9,060 bases of DNA, from the NCBI GenBank assembly GCA_946886675.1, contig CAMPIZ010000052.1, positions 1 through 9,060 of the forward strand, read 5' to 3'. Position 1 is the stretch's first letter; every line of letters starts with the position of its first letter. Positions 1 to 6,379 of this stretch are shown piece by piece. The stretch is from an uncultured Flavobacterium sp. (GTDB lineage Bacteria > Bacteroidota > Bacteroidia > Flavobacteriales > Flavobacteriaceae). Both the position numbers and the translations under genes were made by a program. The notes below the pieces were generated by a model. The model saw nothing but the letters and a program-made list of their open reading frames with translations. It ran no database searches and was not told where the DNA came from.

Positions 1-31
1 AATATCATCAATGAGATTAGCTCCTTTTTTA

Positions 32-45
32 GTGATGAGAATCAT
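32..45 (+). promoter_or_regulatory. Candidate Crp/Fnr operator upstream of the small peptide and regulator
   Basis: The sequence GTGATGAGAATCAT contains TGAT-N4-ATCA, the same dyad core as the three operators further on. Its centre (38.5) is exactly 33 bp upstream of the centre of a promoter-like TAATTTTA at 68-75, the spacing seen at the other three sites. The outer base on the left is G instead of A, making it the weakest of the four. It would place the 36-residue peptide, and perhaps the downstream regulator gene, under the same control (autoregulation). This is inferred from pattern and spacing. Confidence 0.5.
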
Positions 46-67
46 TTTTTAGCAGAGTGTCCATATA

Positions 68-75
68 TAATTTTA
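68..75 (+). promoter_or_regulatory. Candidate -7 promoter element (TAATTTTA)
   Basis: This matches the Bacteroidota -7 consensus TAnnTTTG at five of six fixed positions (final G is A). It was noticed because of its exact 33-bp distance from the operator at 32-45. Transcription would begin around 78-80, about 36 bases before the ATG at 116. Alone the match is weak; its support is the shared spacing. Confidence 0.4.
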
Positions 76-115
76 CACTGCTTTTAAATCAAAGGCACAC
101 TAATGGGTAAGTTTT

Positions 116-226
116 ATGATATATTTTGCCGCCGTAGTTTTAGTAATTGTACTTTTTATACTGATGCTAAGCCTCTCTGCGCTTTCAGGCTTTACAAATA
201 AAGATCAGGAACCCAATAAAAATTAA
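116..226 (+). CDS. Candidate 36-residue single-span membrane peptide
   Basis: The ATG at 116 opens a 36-codon frame ending in TAA at 224-226. Residues 2-24 are almost wholly hydrophobic (MIYFAAVVLVIVLFIL at the start), followed by a short polar tail ending KDQEPNKN. That layout, one membrane span and a charged end, is typical of small membrane proteins and unlikely in random sequence, but no family is recognised. An ATG at 103 in another frame gives a peptide without such order, so 116 is preferred. No strong ribosome binding site is visible, which is normal in Bacteroidota. It lies 54 bases upstream of the regulator gene and downstream of a candidate operator and promoter, so the two may be cotranscribed. 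Function unknown. Confidence 0.4.
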   Translation: MIYFAAVVLVIVLFILMLSLSALSGFTNKDQEPNKN

Positions 227-280
227 AATTATAAATCTTCTAAATAACCAATAAAGTCTAACTAATTAATCACAGACGTT

Positions 281-955
281 ATGAGCAATTGCGAACAATG
301 TATAGTGCGACGCACGAGTTCTCTAAAAGCATTAAATGAAGCAGAAATAAATGTTATACAGGATTGCAAAACAACCCATACCATAAAACGCGGAGATCAG
401 CTTTTTGGCGAAGGAGAGCACCTGAATGGTATATTTTGCATTAAGGCCGGAACATGCAAACTCACCAAGTTAAGCCCTAATGGCAATGAGCAGATTGTAA
501 AGCTTATAAGCGGTGGCGAATTGCTTGGCCAGCGCTCCATGATAAGTGGTGAGCCTGCAAACCTAAGCGCTGTCGCGCTGGAAGACATGATAGTTTGCAG
601 TATACCTAAAAATGAAGTAATGCCTTTTTTTAATAAGAACAATGGCTTTTCTATGAATGTAATGAAAACCATTTGCAGTGAACTTAAAACTGCCGATGAT
701 CATTTAGTAACTATGGCACAAAAACCGGTTAAGCAGCGACTTGCAGAAACACTTGTTTATCTGTACGATAAATTTGGAACACTTGAAGATGGAAACCTTA
801 GTATAAAATTATTCCGTGAAGAGCTGGCAGGCATGGTGGGTACTGCAACTGAAAGCTGTATAAGAATGCTTTCTGACTTTAATAAGGCCGGCTATATACA
901 GCTTAGCGGTAAAAAAATAAGCATAAACAGAGAGAAACTGGTTAAGTATGCTTAA
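281..955 (+). CDS. Crp/Fnr-family transcriptional regulator
   Basis: A 224-residue regulator with the two-domain Crp/Fnr layout. Residues about 15-120 form a cyclic-nucleotide-binding-like beta roll (IKRGDQLFGEGE at 35-46, then GGELLGQRSMISGE at 78-91). A dimerisation helix covers about 122-147 and a winged helix-turn-helix about 150-220 (FREELAGMVGTATESCIRML at 178-197). E191 and R195 align with E209 and R213 of E. coli FNR, which read the TGA core of the half site. The arginine with which CRP holds cAMP is not at the expected place (NLSA at 94-97), so cAMP is an unlikely ligand. N-terminal C4-x2-C7 resembles the start of the FNR iron-sulfur motif, but the third cysteine six residues on is missing; other cysteines are at 29, 53, 59, 106, 132 and 193. 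The signal sensed is therefore open. Its position beside the cco genes and the TGA-cored operators nearby make it the likely activator of the locus. Confidence 0.92.
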   Translation: MSNCEQCIVRRTSSLKALNEAEINVIQDCKTTHTIKRGDQLFGEGEHLNGIFCIKAGTCKLTKLSPNGNEQIVKLISGGELLGQRSMISGEPANLSAVALEDMIVCSIPKNEVMPFFNKNNGFSMNVMKTICSELKTADDHLVTMAQKPVKQRLAETLVYLYDKFGTLEDGNLSIKLFREELAGMVGTATESCIRMLSDFNKAGYIQLSGKKISINREKLVKYA

Positions 956-957
956 CC
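940..957. terminator. Inverted repeat at the convergent stop codons, possible weak bidirectional terminator
   Basis: GGTTAAG, the four-base loop TATG, then CTTAACC form a perfect 7-bp stem spanning the stop codon of the regulator gene and reaching the first base of the stop codon of the opposing gene. The one-base gap leaves no other room for termination. The stem is AT-rich and lacks a clean T-tract on either side, so it would be a weak intrinsic terminator. Confidence 0.35.
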
Positions 958-1394
958 TACTCCTTTAACTCCTTAAGGGCTTCATTTAGTTTTTCGCGAT
1001 CTTTATAAAACCCATCTTTAAAATCTTCCATTTTTTGTATCATTTCTTCATCAGGCTGTATTCGGGTATAATTATAGGCAGAGATTCTCTGTAAACGTTC
1101 ACATAGTGTTTCAAGCCTGGTTTCTGCCTTAACTATAGAACCTTTTAGCCTTGATCTTCCCGATTTTAAATCATACAGCCTGTCATTTGCTACAGAAATA
1201 TCTTTTTCCGCGGCCATTATAGTGCTGTCTGCCTGGCGCAAAAATTTTTCCCAGTCCTCAACTGTTTTCCTTACAAAAATATCTTCGGCTACATAGCCTA
1301 CCTCATCTATATCTCTGTATTCTTCACTATCGTCTTCTTTACATTTAATTGGCGCTGCCGCCAGAAACAAACCTGCCAGTATAAGTGTTTTCAT
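957..1394 (-). CDS. Exported coiled-coil protein of unknown function, candidate regulon member
   Basis: A 145-residue protein of no family I recognise. It starts with a lysine and a hydrophobic stretch (residues 2-14, LILAGLFLAAA), a signal peptide. Cysteine 18 follows, then the acidic run KEDDSEE. Cys followed by acidic residues resembles the lipoprotein export signal of Bacteroidota surface lipoproteins, but the lipobox is poor (PIK before the Cys), so it may instead be a soluble periplasmic protein. The rest (about 40-145) is charged and helix-rich with heptad-like spacing, suggesting a coiled coil; C98 is the only other cysteine. The start is supported by AAAG just before the ATG and by the signal peptide. 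It runs divergently from ccoI, and a promoter match 33 bp from its own operator lies just upstream, so it is probably induced with the oxidase. A role in oxidase assembly or the envelope response to low oxygen is speculation. Confidence 0.8.
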   Translation of the reverse strand: MKTLILAGLFLAAAPIKCKEDDSEEYRDIDEVGYVAEDIFVRKTVEDWEKFLRQADSTIMAAEKDISVANDRLYDLKSGRSRLKGSIVKAETRLETLCERLQRISAYNYTRIQPDEEMIQKMEDFKDGFYKDREKLNEALKELKE

Positions 1395-1421
1395 CTTTAT
1401 GGATTTACATTAATATATTTT

Positions 1422-1429
1422 CAAATTTC
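1422..1429 (-). promoter_or_regulatory. Candidate -7 promoter element of the divergent unknown gene
   Basis: On the minus strand this reads GAAATTTG, five of six fixed positions of TAnnTTTG. It is exactly 33 bp from the centre of the operator at 1452-1465, and its last base is 28 bases before the ATG at 1394. The same operator has no such match at that spacing in the plus direction. Confidence 0.5.
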
Positions 1430-1451
1430 TGCCCTTTAAAGCATATAGCAA

Positions 1452-1465
1452 ATGATATATATCAT
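1452..1465. promoter_or_regulatory. Crp/Fnr-type operator serving the divergent unknown gene
   Basis: ATGATATATATCAT is a perfect 14-bp palindrome with TGAT-N4-ATCA at its core. Its centre (1458.5) lies 33 bp from the minus-strand promoter match and 35 bp from the centre of the second operator (1493.5). It most likely acts on the gene at 957-1394, but could also act on ccoI from a more distant upstream position. The binding protein is inferred to be the regulator at 281-955. Confidence 0.7.
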
Positions 1466-1486
1466 GTTCTGCAAAAAAACGGGAGT

Positions 1487-1500
1487 ATGACATATATCAT
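1487..1500. promoter_or_regulatory. Crp/Fnr-type operator of ccoI
   Basis: ATGACATATATCAT differs from the palindrome at 1452 by one base. It is followed by GTTTT, as is the operator before ccoS. Its centre (1493.5) is 33 bp upstream of the ccoI promoter match, which puts it near -40 relative to the expected start of transcription, the class II activator position for Crp/Fnr proteins. Confidence 0.75.
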
Positions 1501-1522
1501 GTTTTAAAACACCAATGTGTAC

Positions 1523-1530
1523 AACTTTTG
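1523..1530 (+). promoter_or_regulatory. Candidate -7 promoter element of ccoI (AACTTTTG)
   Basis: Five of six fixed positions of TAnnTTTG match. It ends 21 bases before the ccoI ATG, exactly as the ccoS promoter ends 21 bases before its ATG. No good -33 box is seen beyond the T-rich GTTTT abutting the operator, consistent with dependence on an activator. Confidence 0.55.
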
Positions 1531-1550
1531 TATCAGGTAATTGAACAGAT

Positions 1551-3926
1551 ATGAGTACAAGTTGTTATCACTGCGGGCTGGATATAGAGCGTAGTAAAGA
1601 AATTATATTTGATGATAAGTCTTTTTGCTGCAACGGCTGTAAAACTGTATATGAAATTTTTAACCAAAGCGGCTTAACCGACTATTACAAATATGAAAGG
1701 TCTCACGGCACTACTCCAGCCGGAGCCGATGGCAGATATGATTTTCTGGATAATGAAGACATAATACAGCGCCTGCTTGATTTTGAAGAAAAAGATACCT
1801 CAGTTTTACCTTTATATATCCCCACAATACATTGCAGTTCGTGTATTTATGTATTAGAAAACCTCGATAAACTACATAGCGCCATAAGCAGCTCTCAGGT
1901 AAATTTTAATGAGAAAAAAGTAAGGATTGTTTTTAACCGTAGTAAAATATCCTTAAAAGAAATAGCACTCCTGCTTAACTCCATAGGCTATGAACCTTAC
2001 ATAAGTCTTGACAATTATGATAAAAAGTCAAAAAAAGCCAATAGGGAATTAATATATAAACTTGGTGTTGCTTTCTTTTGTTTTGGCAATGTAATGCTGC
2101 TCTCCTTTCCTGAATATTTTGAGGTAGAAGAATACTGGCTGGATAATTATAAAGGCTTCTTCAGGTGGCTCATATTCGCCCTTTCCCTCCCTTCATTTCT
2201 GTATGCAGCCAGCGGTTATTATGTCTCTGCATGGAAAAGCTTTAAATCGGGCATGCTAAATATAGATGTGCCTATAGCTCTTGGCATTATTGTAATGTTC
2301 ATAAGGAGTACTATAGAAATTGTACTCGGCCTGGGCCAGGGCTTTTTTGACAGCCTTACCGGCCTGGTATTTTTTATGCTGTTAGGGAGGCTTTTTCAGC
2401 AAAAAACCTATGACTTCCTTTCTTTTGAAAGGGACTTTAAATCTTATTTTCCTATTGCGGTTACCAAAATAATTACCGGAAGGAAAGAGGTATCTGTACC
2501 CGTTTATGAAATTGCCGCCGGAGACAGGCTGCTTATACGCAATCAGGAGCTTATACCTGTAGACGGCATACTGATAAGCGAAAACGCATCTATAGATTAT
2601 AGCTTTGTTACCGGAGAAGCAATACCGGTAGAGAAAAAATCGGGCGATACCATTTATGCAGGAGGCAGGCAGGTAAGCCAGGCTATAGAGCTCGAAGTTT
2701 TAAACTCGGTTTCCCAAAGCTATCTCACACAACTGTGGAGCAACGATGTATTTACAAAAAAGCAAACAAAGAATTTTAAAACCATTACCGATACTATAAG
2801 CAGATATTTTACCCCCATACTGCTGCTAATAGCGGCATGTGCTTTTACGGTATGGGTTTTTATAGATGTACTTACCGCTTTAAATGTGTTTACAGCTATA
2901 CTTATTGTAGCCTGCCCCTGTGCATTGGCTTTAAGTGCGCCTTTTGCCCTTGGCAACATCCTCAGGATAATGGGCAACAAAAAGCTATACCTTAAAAATG
3001 CAACAGTTATTGAGCAAATGGCAAAAGTGGATACGGTGGTATTTGATAAGACAGGTACAATAACAACAAATTCACTTTCCGGAATACAATTTATAGGTGA
3101 AGAGCCTGACGAAAAAGAACTGATGTATATAAAAGCGTTGTTAAGGGCATCAAACCATCCGCTGAGCCGTAAGCTATATGATTTTCTTCCTGAAGCAGGA
3201 ACTAAGCTTGCAGAGGATTTTGAAGAAATTCCCGGTAAAGGCATTAAAGGTGTGGTAGATGGCTTTTCTATAAGAATAGGCTCTGCAGAATTTGTTGGGG
3301 AAGCTCCGGAAAGCACACTGCAAACTGAGGTTTATGTATCTGTTAACAGAAACTGCATTGGCAGGTATGTATTTACAAACAGTTACCGCTCCGGACTGGC
3401 TGAGCTATTTGAATCATTAAGTAAAAACTACAAGCTAATAATACTTTCCGGCGATAATGAAGGTGAACGCGAAATCCTTAAAAAACTACTTCCTGAAGGG
3501 ACAGAACTGGTATTTAACCAAAAACCCGGTCAAAAGCTCTCCTATATAGAAAACCTGCAAAAGCAGGGACATAATGTTATGATGGTTGGCGATGGACTTA
3601 ACGATGCAGGAGCGCTTGCACAAAGCAATGTAGGCATTGCCGTATCCGAAAATATAAATGTATTCTCCCCTGCGTGCGATGGTATCCTGGATGCTTCAAA
3701 GTTTTCATGGCTGCATTACTTTTTAAAGCTTTCAAAAAACACCATTAAAACCATAAAAATGAGTTTTGTGCTCTCTATACTCTATAACCTTGTAGGCCTC
3801 TCTTTTGCTATTACAGGCAGGGTTTCCCCGCTCACGGCAGCCATTATAATGCCTCTAAGCACTATAACTATTATAAGTTTTGTAACTATAATGGGTAACT
3901 ATTACTCAAAAACTACAAAGGCATGA
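1551..3926 (+). CDS. ccoI: CcoI/FixI copper-transporting P1B-type ATPase for cbb3 oxidase maturation
   Basis: This membrane pump moves copper out of the cytoplasm so that the binuclear centre of cbb3 oxidase can be built. The 791 residues show a cysteine-rich N-terminal metal-binding domain (C5-x2-C8, then C26 C27-x2-C30), a second heavy-metal-binding-like domain with CSSC at 95-98, and about eight membrane spans. The copper-selective CPC motif is at 455-457, the actuator motif TGEA at 354-357, the phosphorylated aspartate D499 in DKTGT, the HP motif at 536-537 and the hinge GDGLND at 680-685. All catalytic residues are present. The N-terminal CxxC/CCxGC domain together with its place before ccoS and ccoNO identifies CcoI rather than a general CopA. 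Its own promoter and operator lie upstream; its stop codon is inside the next operator, with 60 bases to ccoS. Confidence 0.96.
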   Translation: MSTSCYHCGLDIERSKEIIFDDKSFCCNGCKTVYEIFNQSGLTDYYKYERSHGTTPAGADGRYDFLDNEDIIQRLLDFEEKDTSVLPLYIPTIHCSSCIYVLENLDKLHSAISSSQVNFNEKKVRIVFNRSKISLKEIALLLNSIGYEPYISLDNYDKKSKKANRELIYKLGVAFFCFGNVMLLSFPEYFEVEEYWLDNYKGFFRWLIFALSLPSFLYAASGYYVSAWKSFKSGMLNIDVPIALGIIVMFIRSTIEIVLGLGQGFFDSLTGLVFFMLLGRLFQQKTYDFLSFERDFKSYFPIAVTKIITGRKEVSVPVYEIAAGDRLLIRNQELIPVDGILISENASIDYSFVTGEAIPVEKKSGDTIYAGGRQVSQAIELEVLNSVSQSYLTQLWSNDVFTKKQTKNFKTITDTISRYFTPILLLIAACAFTVWVFIDVLTALNVFTAILIVACPCALALSAPFALGNILRIMGNKKLYLKNATVIEQMAKVDTVVFDKTGTITTNSLSGIQFIGEEPDEKELMYIKALLRASNHPLSRKLYDFLPEAGTKLAEDFEEIPGKGIKGVVDGFSIRIGSAEFVGEAPESTLQTEVYVSVNRNCIGRYVFTNSYRSGLAELFESLSKNYKLIILSGDNEGEREILKKLLPEGTELVFNQKPGQKLSYIENLQKQGHNVMMVGDGLNDAGALAQSNVGIAVSENINVFSPACDGILDASKFSWLHYFLKLSKNTIKTIKMSFVLSILYNLVGLSFAITGRVSPLTAAIIMPLSTITIISFVTIMGNYYSKTTKA

Positions 3927-3936
3927 CAATTATCAT
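3923..3936. promoter_or_regulatory. Crp/Fnr-type operator of the ccoS-NO-QPGH operon
   Basis: ATGACAATTATCAT has the core TGAC-N4-ATCA and, like the ccoI operator, is followed by GTTTT. It contains the ccoI stop codon (TGA at 3924-3926). Its centre (3929.5) is 33 bp upstream of a perfect promoter match. It predicts independent activation of the structural oxidase genes. Confidence 0.75.
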
Positions 3937-3958
3937 GTTTTTTAAACCCAACCAGCAA

Positions 3959-3966
3959 TAGCTTTG
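3959..3966 (+). promoter_or_regulatory. -7 promoter element of the ccoS-NO-QPGH operon (TAGCTTTG)
   Basis: A perfect match to the Bacteroidota consensus TAnnTTTG, 33 bp from the operator centre and ending 21 bases before the ccoS ATG. Transcription should begin near 3970, giving a leader of roughly 17 bases. Confidence 0.7.
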
Positions 3967-3986
3967 TTAACATAACTTTAAGAGGT

Positions 3987-4172
3987 ATGAGCGTAATCTA
4001 TTTATTAATCTCCATCAGTATAGTTGTGGCAGTTTCCTTTTTTCTTGCTTTTGTAAAAGCAGTCAAAAGCGGTCAGTATGATGATGACTATACTCCTTCT
4101 GTCAGGATTCTTTTTGACAACGAACTCAAAAAAAACAAAACCGAACAAAACAACACAAATATCACAAAGTAA
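3987..4172 (+). CDS. ccoS: CcoS, small membrane protein for cbb3 oxidase maturation
   Basis: A 61-residue protein with one N-terminal membrane span (about residues 3-25, IYLLISISIVVAVSFFLAF) followed by a short soluble tail containing SGQYDDDYTPSVRILFD. The acidic YDD stretch just after the span is the usual CcoS signature. CcoS is needed in proteobacteria for putting cofactors into the oxidase. The start is preceded by AAGAGGT, a plausible ribosome binding site, unusually good for this window. The stop is one base before the ccoNO start, so the two are translationally close. It is the first gene of the main oxidase transcript. Confidence 0.93.
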   Translation: MSVIYLLISISIVVAVSFFLAFVKAVKSGQYDDDYTPSVRILFDNELKKNKTEQNNTNITK

Positions 4173-4173
4173 T

Positions 4174-6372
4174 ATGGAAGTGCAACAGTTTTATTATGAC
4201 AATAAAATAGTTAAAAAGTTCCTGTATGCCACAATTGCGTTTGGTGTTATAGGAATGCTTGCGGGGCTGCTTATAGCCTCTATGTATATGTTCCCAAACC
4301 TTACCGAAGGTATCTCATGGCTAAGCTATGGGAGGCTAAGGCCGCTGCATACCAATGCAGTAATATTTGCTTTTGTGGGTAATGCCACATTTGCTGGTAT
4401 CTATTACTCCATGCAAAGGCTGCTTAAAACAAGAATGTACAGCGACCTGCTTAGTAACATCAACTTTTGGGGGTGGCAGCTTATTATTGTGGCTGCAGCT
4501 GTTACACTGCCTTTGGGCTACACAACCTCAAAAGAATATGCTGAGCTGGAATGGCCTATAGATATTGCCATCGCCATTGTTTGGGTGATATTTGGTATAA
4601 ATATGATAGGTACCATATTGAGGCGAAGGGAACGCCATCTTTATGTGGCAATATGGTTCTACATCGCCACCTTTGTAACGGTAGCTGTACTCCATATTTT
4701 TAACAGTCTTGAGCTTCCTGTAAGCGGGCTTAAAAGCTACTCTGTATATGCGGGAGTGCAGGACGCCCTGGTGCAATGGTGGTATGGCCATAATGCGGTT
4801 GCTTTCTTTTTAACCACACCTTTTCTTGGGCTCATGTATTATTTTCTTCCCAAGGCTGCCGAAAGGCCGGTGTACTCTTACAGGCTGTCTATAATACACT
4901 TTTGGTCGCTTATATTTATATACATATGGGCAGGGCCTCACCATCTGCTCTACTCTGCCCTGCCCGACTGGGCACAAAATCTGGGTGTAGTTTTCTCTAT
5001 AATGCTTATAGCGCCTTCGTGGGGAGGTATGATAAACGGTTTGCTTACTTTAAGGGGTGCCTGGGATAAAGTGCGTACAGACCCGGTTTTAAAATTCTTT
5101 GTGGTAGCTATAACCGGTTATGGTATGGCTACTTTTGAAGGGCCTATGCTGTCGCTTAAAAATGTAAATGCCATTGCCCATTTTTCCGACTGGATTGTGG
5201 CCCACGTACATGTAGGAGCGCTTGCCTGGAACGGTTTTTTAACCTTTGGTATGATATACTGGCTTGTACCAAGAATGACAAAAACATCATTATACTCTGT
5301 TAAGCTGGCTAATTTCCATTTCTGGATCGGTACGCTGGGGATTATACTTTATGCTTTACCTATGTATGTAGCAGGGTTTGTACAGGCATCTATGTGGAAA
5401 CAGTTTAATCCTGACGGTACTTTAAAATACGGTAACTTCCTTGAAACAGTAAAGGAAATAATGCCTATGTACTGGATGAGGGCCATAGGCGGTACACTCT
5501 TTGTCATTGGGTTACTGGTACTGGTATACAATATTATAATGACTGTAAAACAGGGCCGTGCCATTGAAGATGAACTTGCTGAAGCTCCCGGCCTTGAAAA
5601 GCTAACCGGAAAAAGACTTAAGGGCGAAGGTTTTCACCCGTGGCTGGAAAGAAGGCCTGTACAGCTAACAATACTTGCCACTATAGCAATACTTATTGGC
5701 GGGATTATACAAATTGTACCAACACTGGTAGTAAAATCAAACATCCCTACTATATCCACAGTTAAGCCCTATACTCCGCTGGAGCTGGAAGGCCGCGACC
5801 TTTATATTAGGGAGGGTTGTGTTAACTGCCATTCGCAGATGATACGTCCCTTCAGATCGGAAGTGGAACGGTATGGAGAATATTCCAAATCCGGAGAATA
5901 TGTTTACGACCATCCGTTTTTATGGGGTTCAAAAAGAACAGGGCCAGACCTGATGAGGGTTGGTGGCAAATATAGCGACAACTGGCACTTTAACCACATG
6001 TGGGACCCGCAAAGTACATCCTCCGGTTCTATCATGCCTTCCTATAAATGGCTATTTGATAATAATAAAATGGATTATAGTGATATACGCAAAAAAATGG
6101 AAGTAATGGTTCAGCTTGGTGTACCCTATACTGAAAAGGATATAGCTGATGCCTATAAGGACATTGCGGAACAATCGGCAAAAATAGAACAGAATCTTTA
6201 TACAGACCCTGACTTTGTAAAGAGCTATGAAGAAAGTAAAAAAGCTGCTGCTGCAAGGGGCGAAGAATTTGTGGAAATGAAAGATCGTGAAATTGTAGCA
6301 CTAATAGCTTACCTGCAGCGATTAGGCACCGATATAAAAATAAAAAATACTTCAGAGCTAACACATAAATAA
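4174..6372 (+). CDS. ccoNO: CcoNO, fused catalytic subunit and membrane cytochrome c subunit of cbb3 oxidase
   Basis: One 732-residue protein joins CcoN (about 1-465) and CcoO (about 485-732); in proteobacteria they are separate. CcoN reduces oxygen and pumps protons. Its ligands are present: H59 and H346 for the low-spin haem b, H344 for haem b3, H206, H256 and H257 for CuB, with Y250 where the cross-linked tyrosine of cbb3 enzymes sits and E322 in TFEGPM. A linker (GRAIEDELAE to HPWLERRP, 461-494) leads to the CcoO membrane span (about 496-520), then the c-haem site CVNCH (549-553), with M621 in GSIMPSYKWL as the probable axial methionine. The start at 4174 (MEVQQFYYDN) is chosen because the frame's earlier ATG at 4078 lies deep inside ccoS. 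Fusion of these subunits is known in Bacteroidota. No frameshift is seen. Confidence 0.97.
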   Translation: MEVQQFYYDNKIVKKFLYATIAFGVIGMLAGLLIASMYMFPNLTEGISWLSYGRLRPLHTNAVIFAFVGNATFAGIYYSMQRLLKTRMYSDLLSNINFWGWQLIIVAAAVTLPLGYTTSKEYAELEWPIDIAIAIVWVIFGINMIGTILRRRERHLYVAIWFYIATFVTVAVLHIFNSLELPVSGLKSYSVYAGVQDALVQWWYGHNAVAFFLTTPFLGLMYYFLPKAAERPVYSYRLSIIHFWSLIFIYIWAGPHHLLYSALPDWAQNLGVVFSIMLIAPSWGGMINGLLTLRGAWDKVRTDPVLKFFVVAITGYGMATFEGPMLSLKNVNAIAHFSDWIVAHVHVGALAWNGFLTFGMIYWLVPRMTKTSLYSVKLANFHFWIGTLGIILYALPMYVAGFVQASMWKQFNPDGTLKYGNFLETVKEIMPMYWMRAIGGTLFVIGLLVLVYNIIMTVKQGRAIEDELAEAPGLEKLTGKRLKGEGFHPWLERRPVQLTILATIAILIGGIIQIVPTLVVKSNIPTISTVKPYTPLELEGRDLYIREGCVNCHSQMIRPFRSEVERYGEYSKSGEYVYDHPFLWGSKRTGPDLMRVGGKYSDNWHFNHMWDPQSTSSGSIMPSYKWLFDNNKMDYSDIRKKMEVMVQLGVPYTEKDIADAYKDIAEQSAKIEQNLYTDPDFVKSYEESKKAAAARGEEFVEMKDREIVALIAYLQRLGTDIKIKNTSELTHK

Positions 6373-6379
6373 GAAGGCT

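Larger units (their letters stand above)
1..115. other. Window-edge stretch with unresolved reading frames
   Basis: No gene can be assigned with confidence here. On the plus strand, frame 1 is open from the window edge to a TAA at 85-87 and could be the last 28 codons of an upstream gene (ending in ECPYIILHCF). On the minus strand an ATG at 45-43 opens a frame reading MILITKKGANLIDDI and leaving the window. I recognise neither peptide and they cannot both be right. The operator at 32-45 lies inside both frames. The promoter match at 68-75 lies inside the plus-strand frame only, upstream of the minus-strand start. No clear promoter for the minus-strand frame is visible. Confidence 0.3.

Noticed and set aside
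103..201. Alternative small frame from the ATG at 103 (32 codons)
   Set aside because: The peptide is mixed and without order, whereas the frame from 116 gives a clean membrane span and charged tail.
1501..1510. Palindrome GTTTTAAAAC beside the ccoI operator as a separate binding site
   Set aside because: Only the GTTTT part is shared with the ccoS operator, and it overlaps the expected -33 region; it is more simply part of the promoter.
2720..3316. Minus-strand frame of 198 codons inside ccoI
   Set aside because: It lies opposite the catalytic domains of an intact ccoI, has no recognisable domain and no promoter; it is a shadow of the real gene.
4078..4173. Longer start for ccoNO giving 32 extra residues (MMMTILLLSG...)
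   Set aside because: It would overlap half of ccoS in another frame. The start at 4174 follows the ccoS stop by one base, and MEVQQFYYDN is a plausible CcoN N-terminus.
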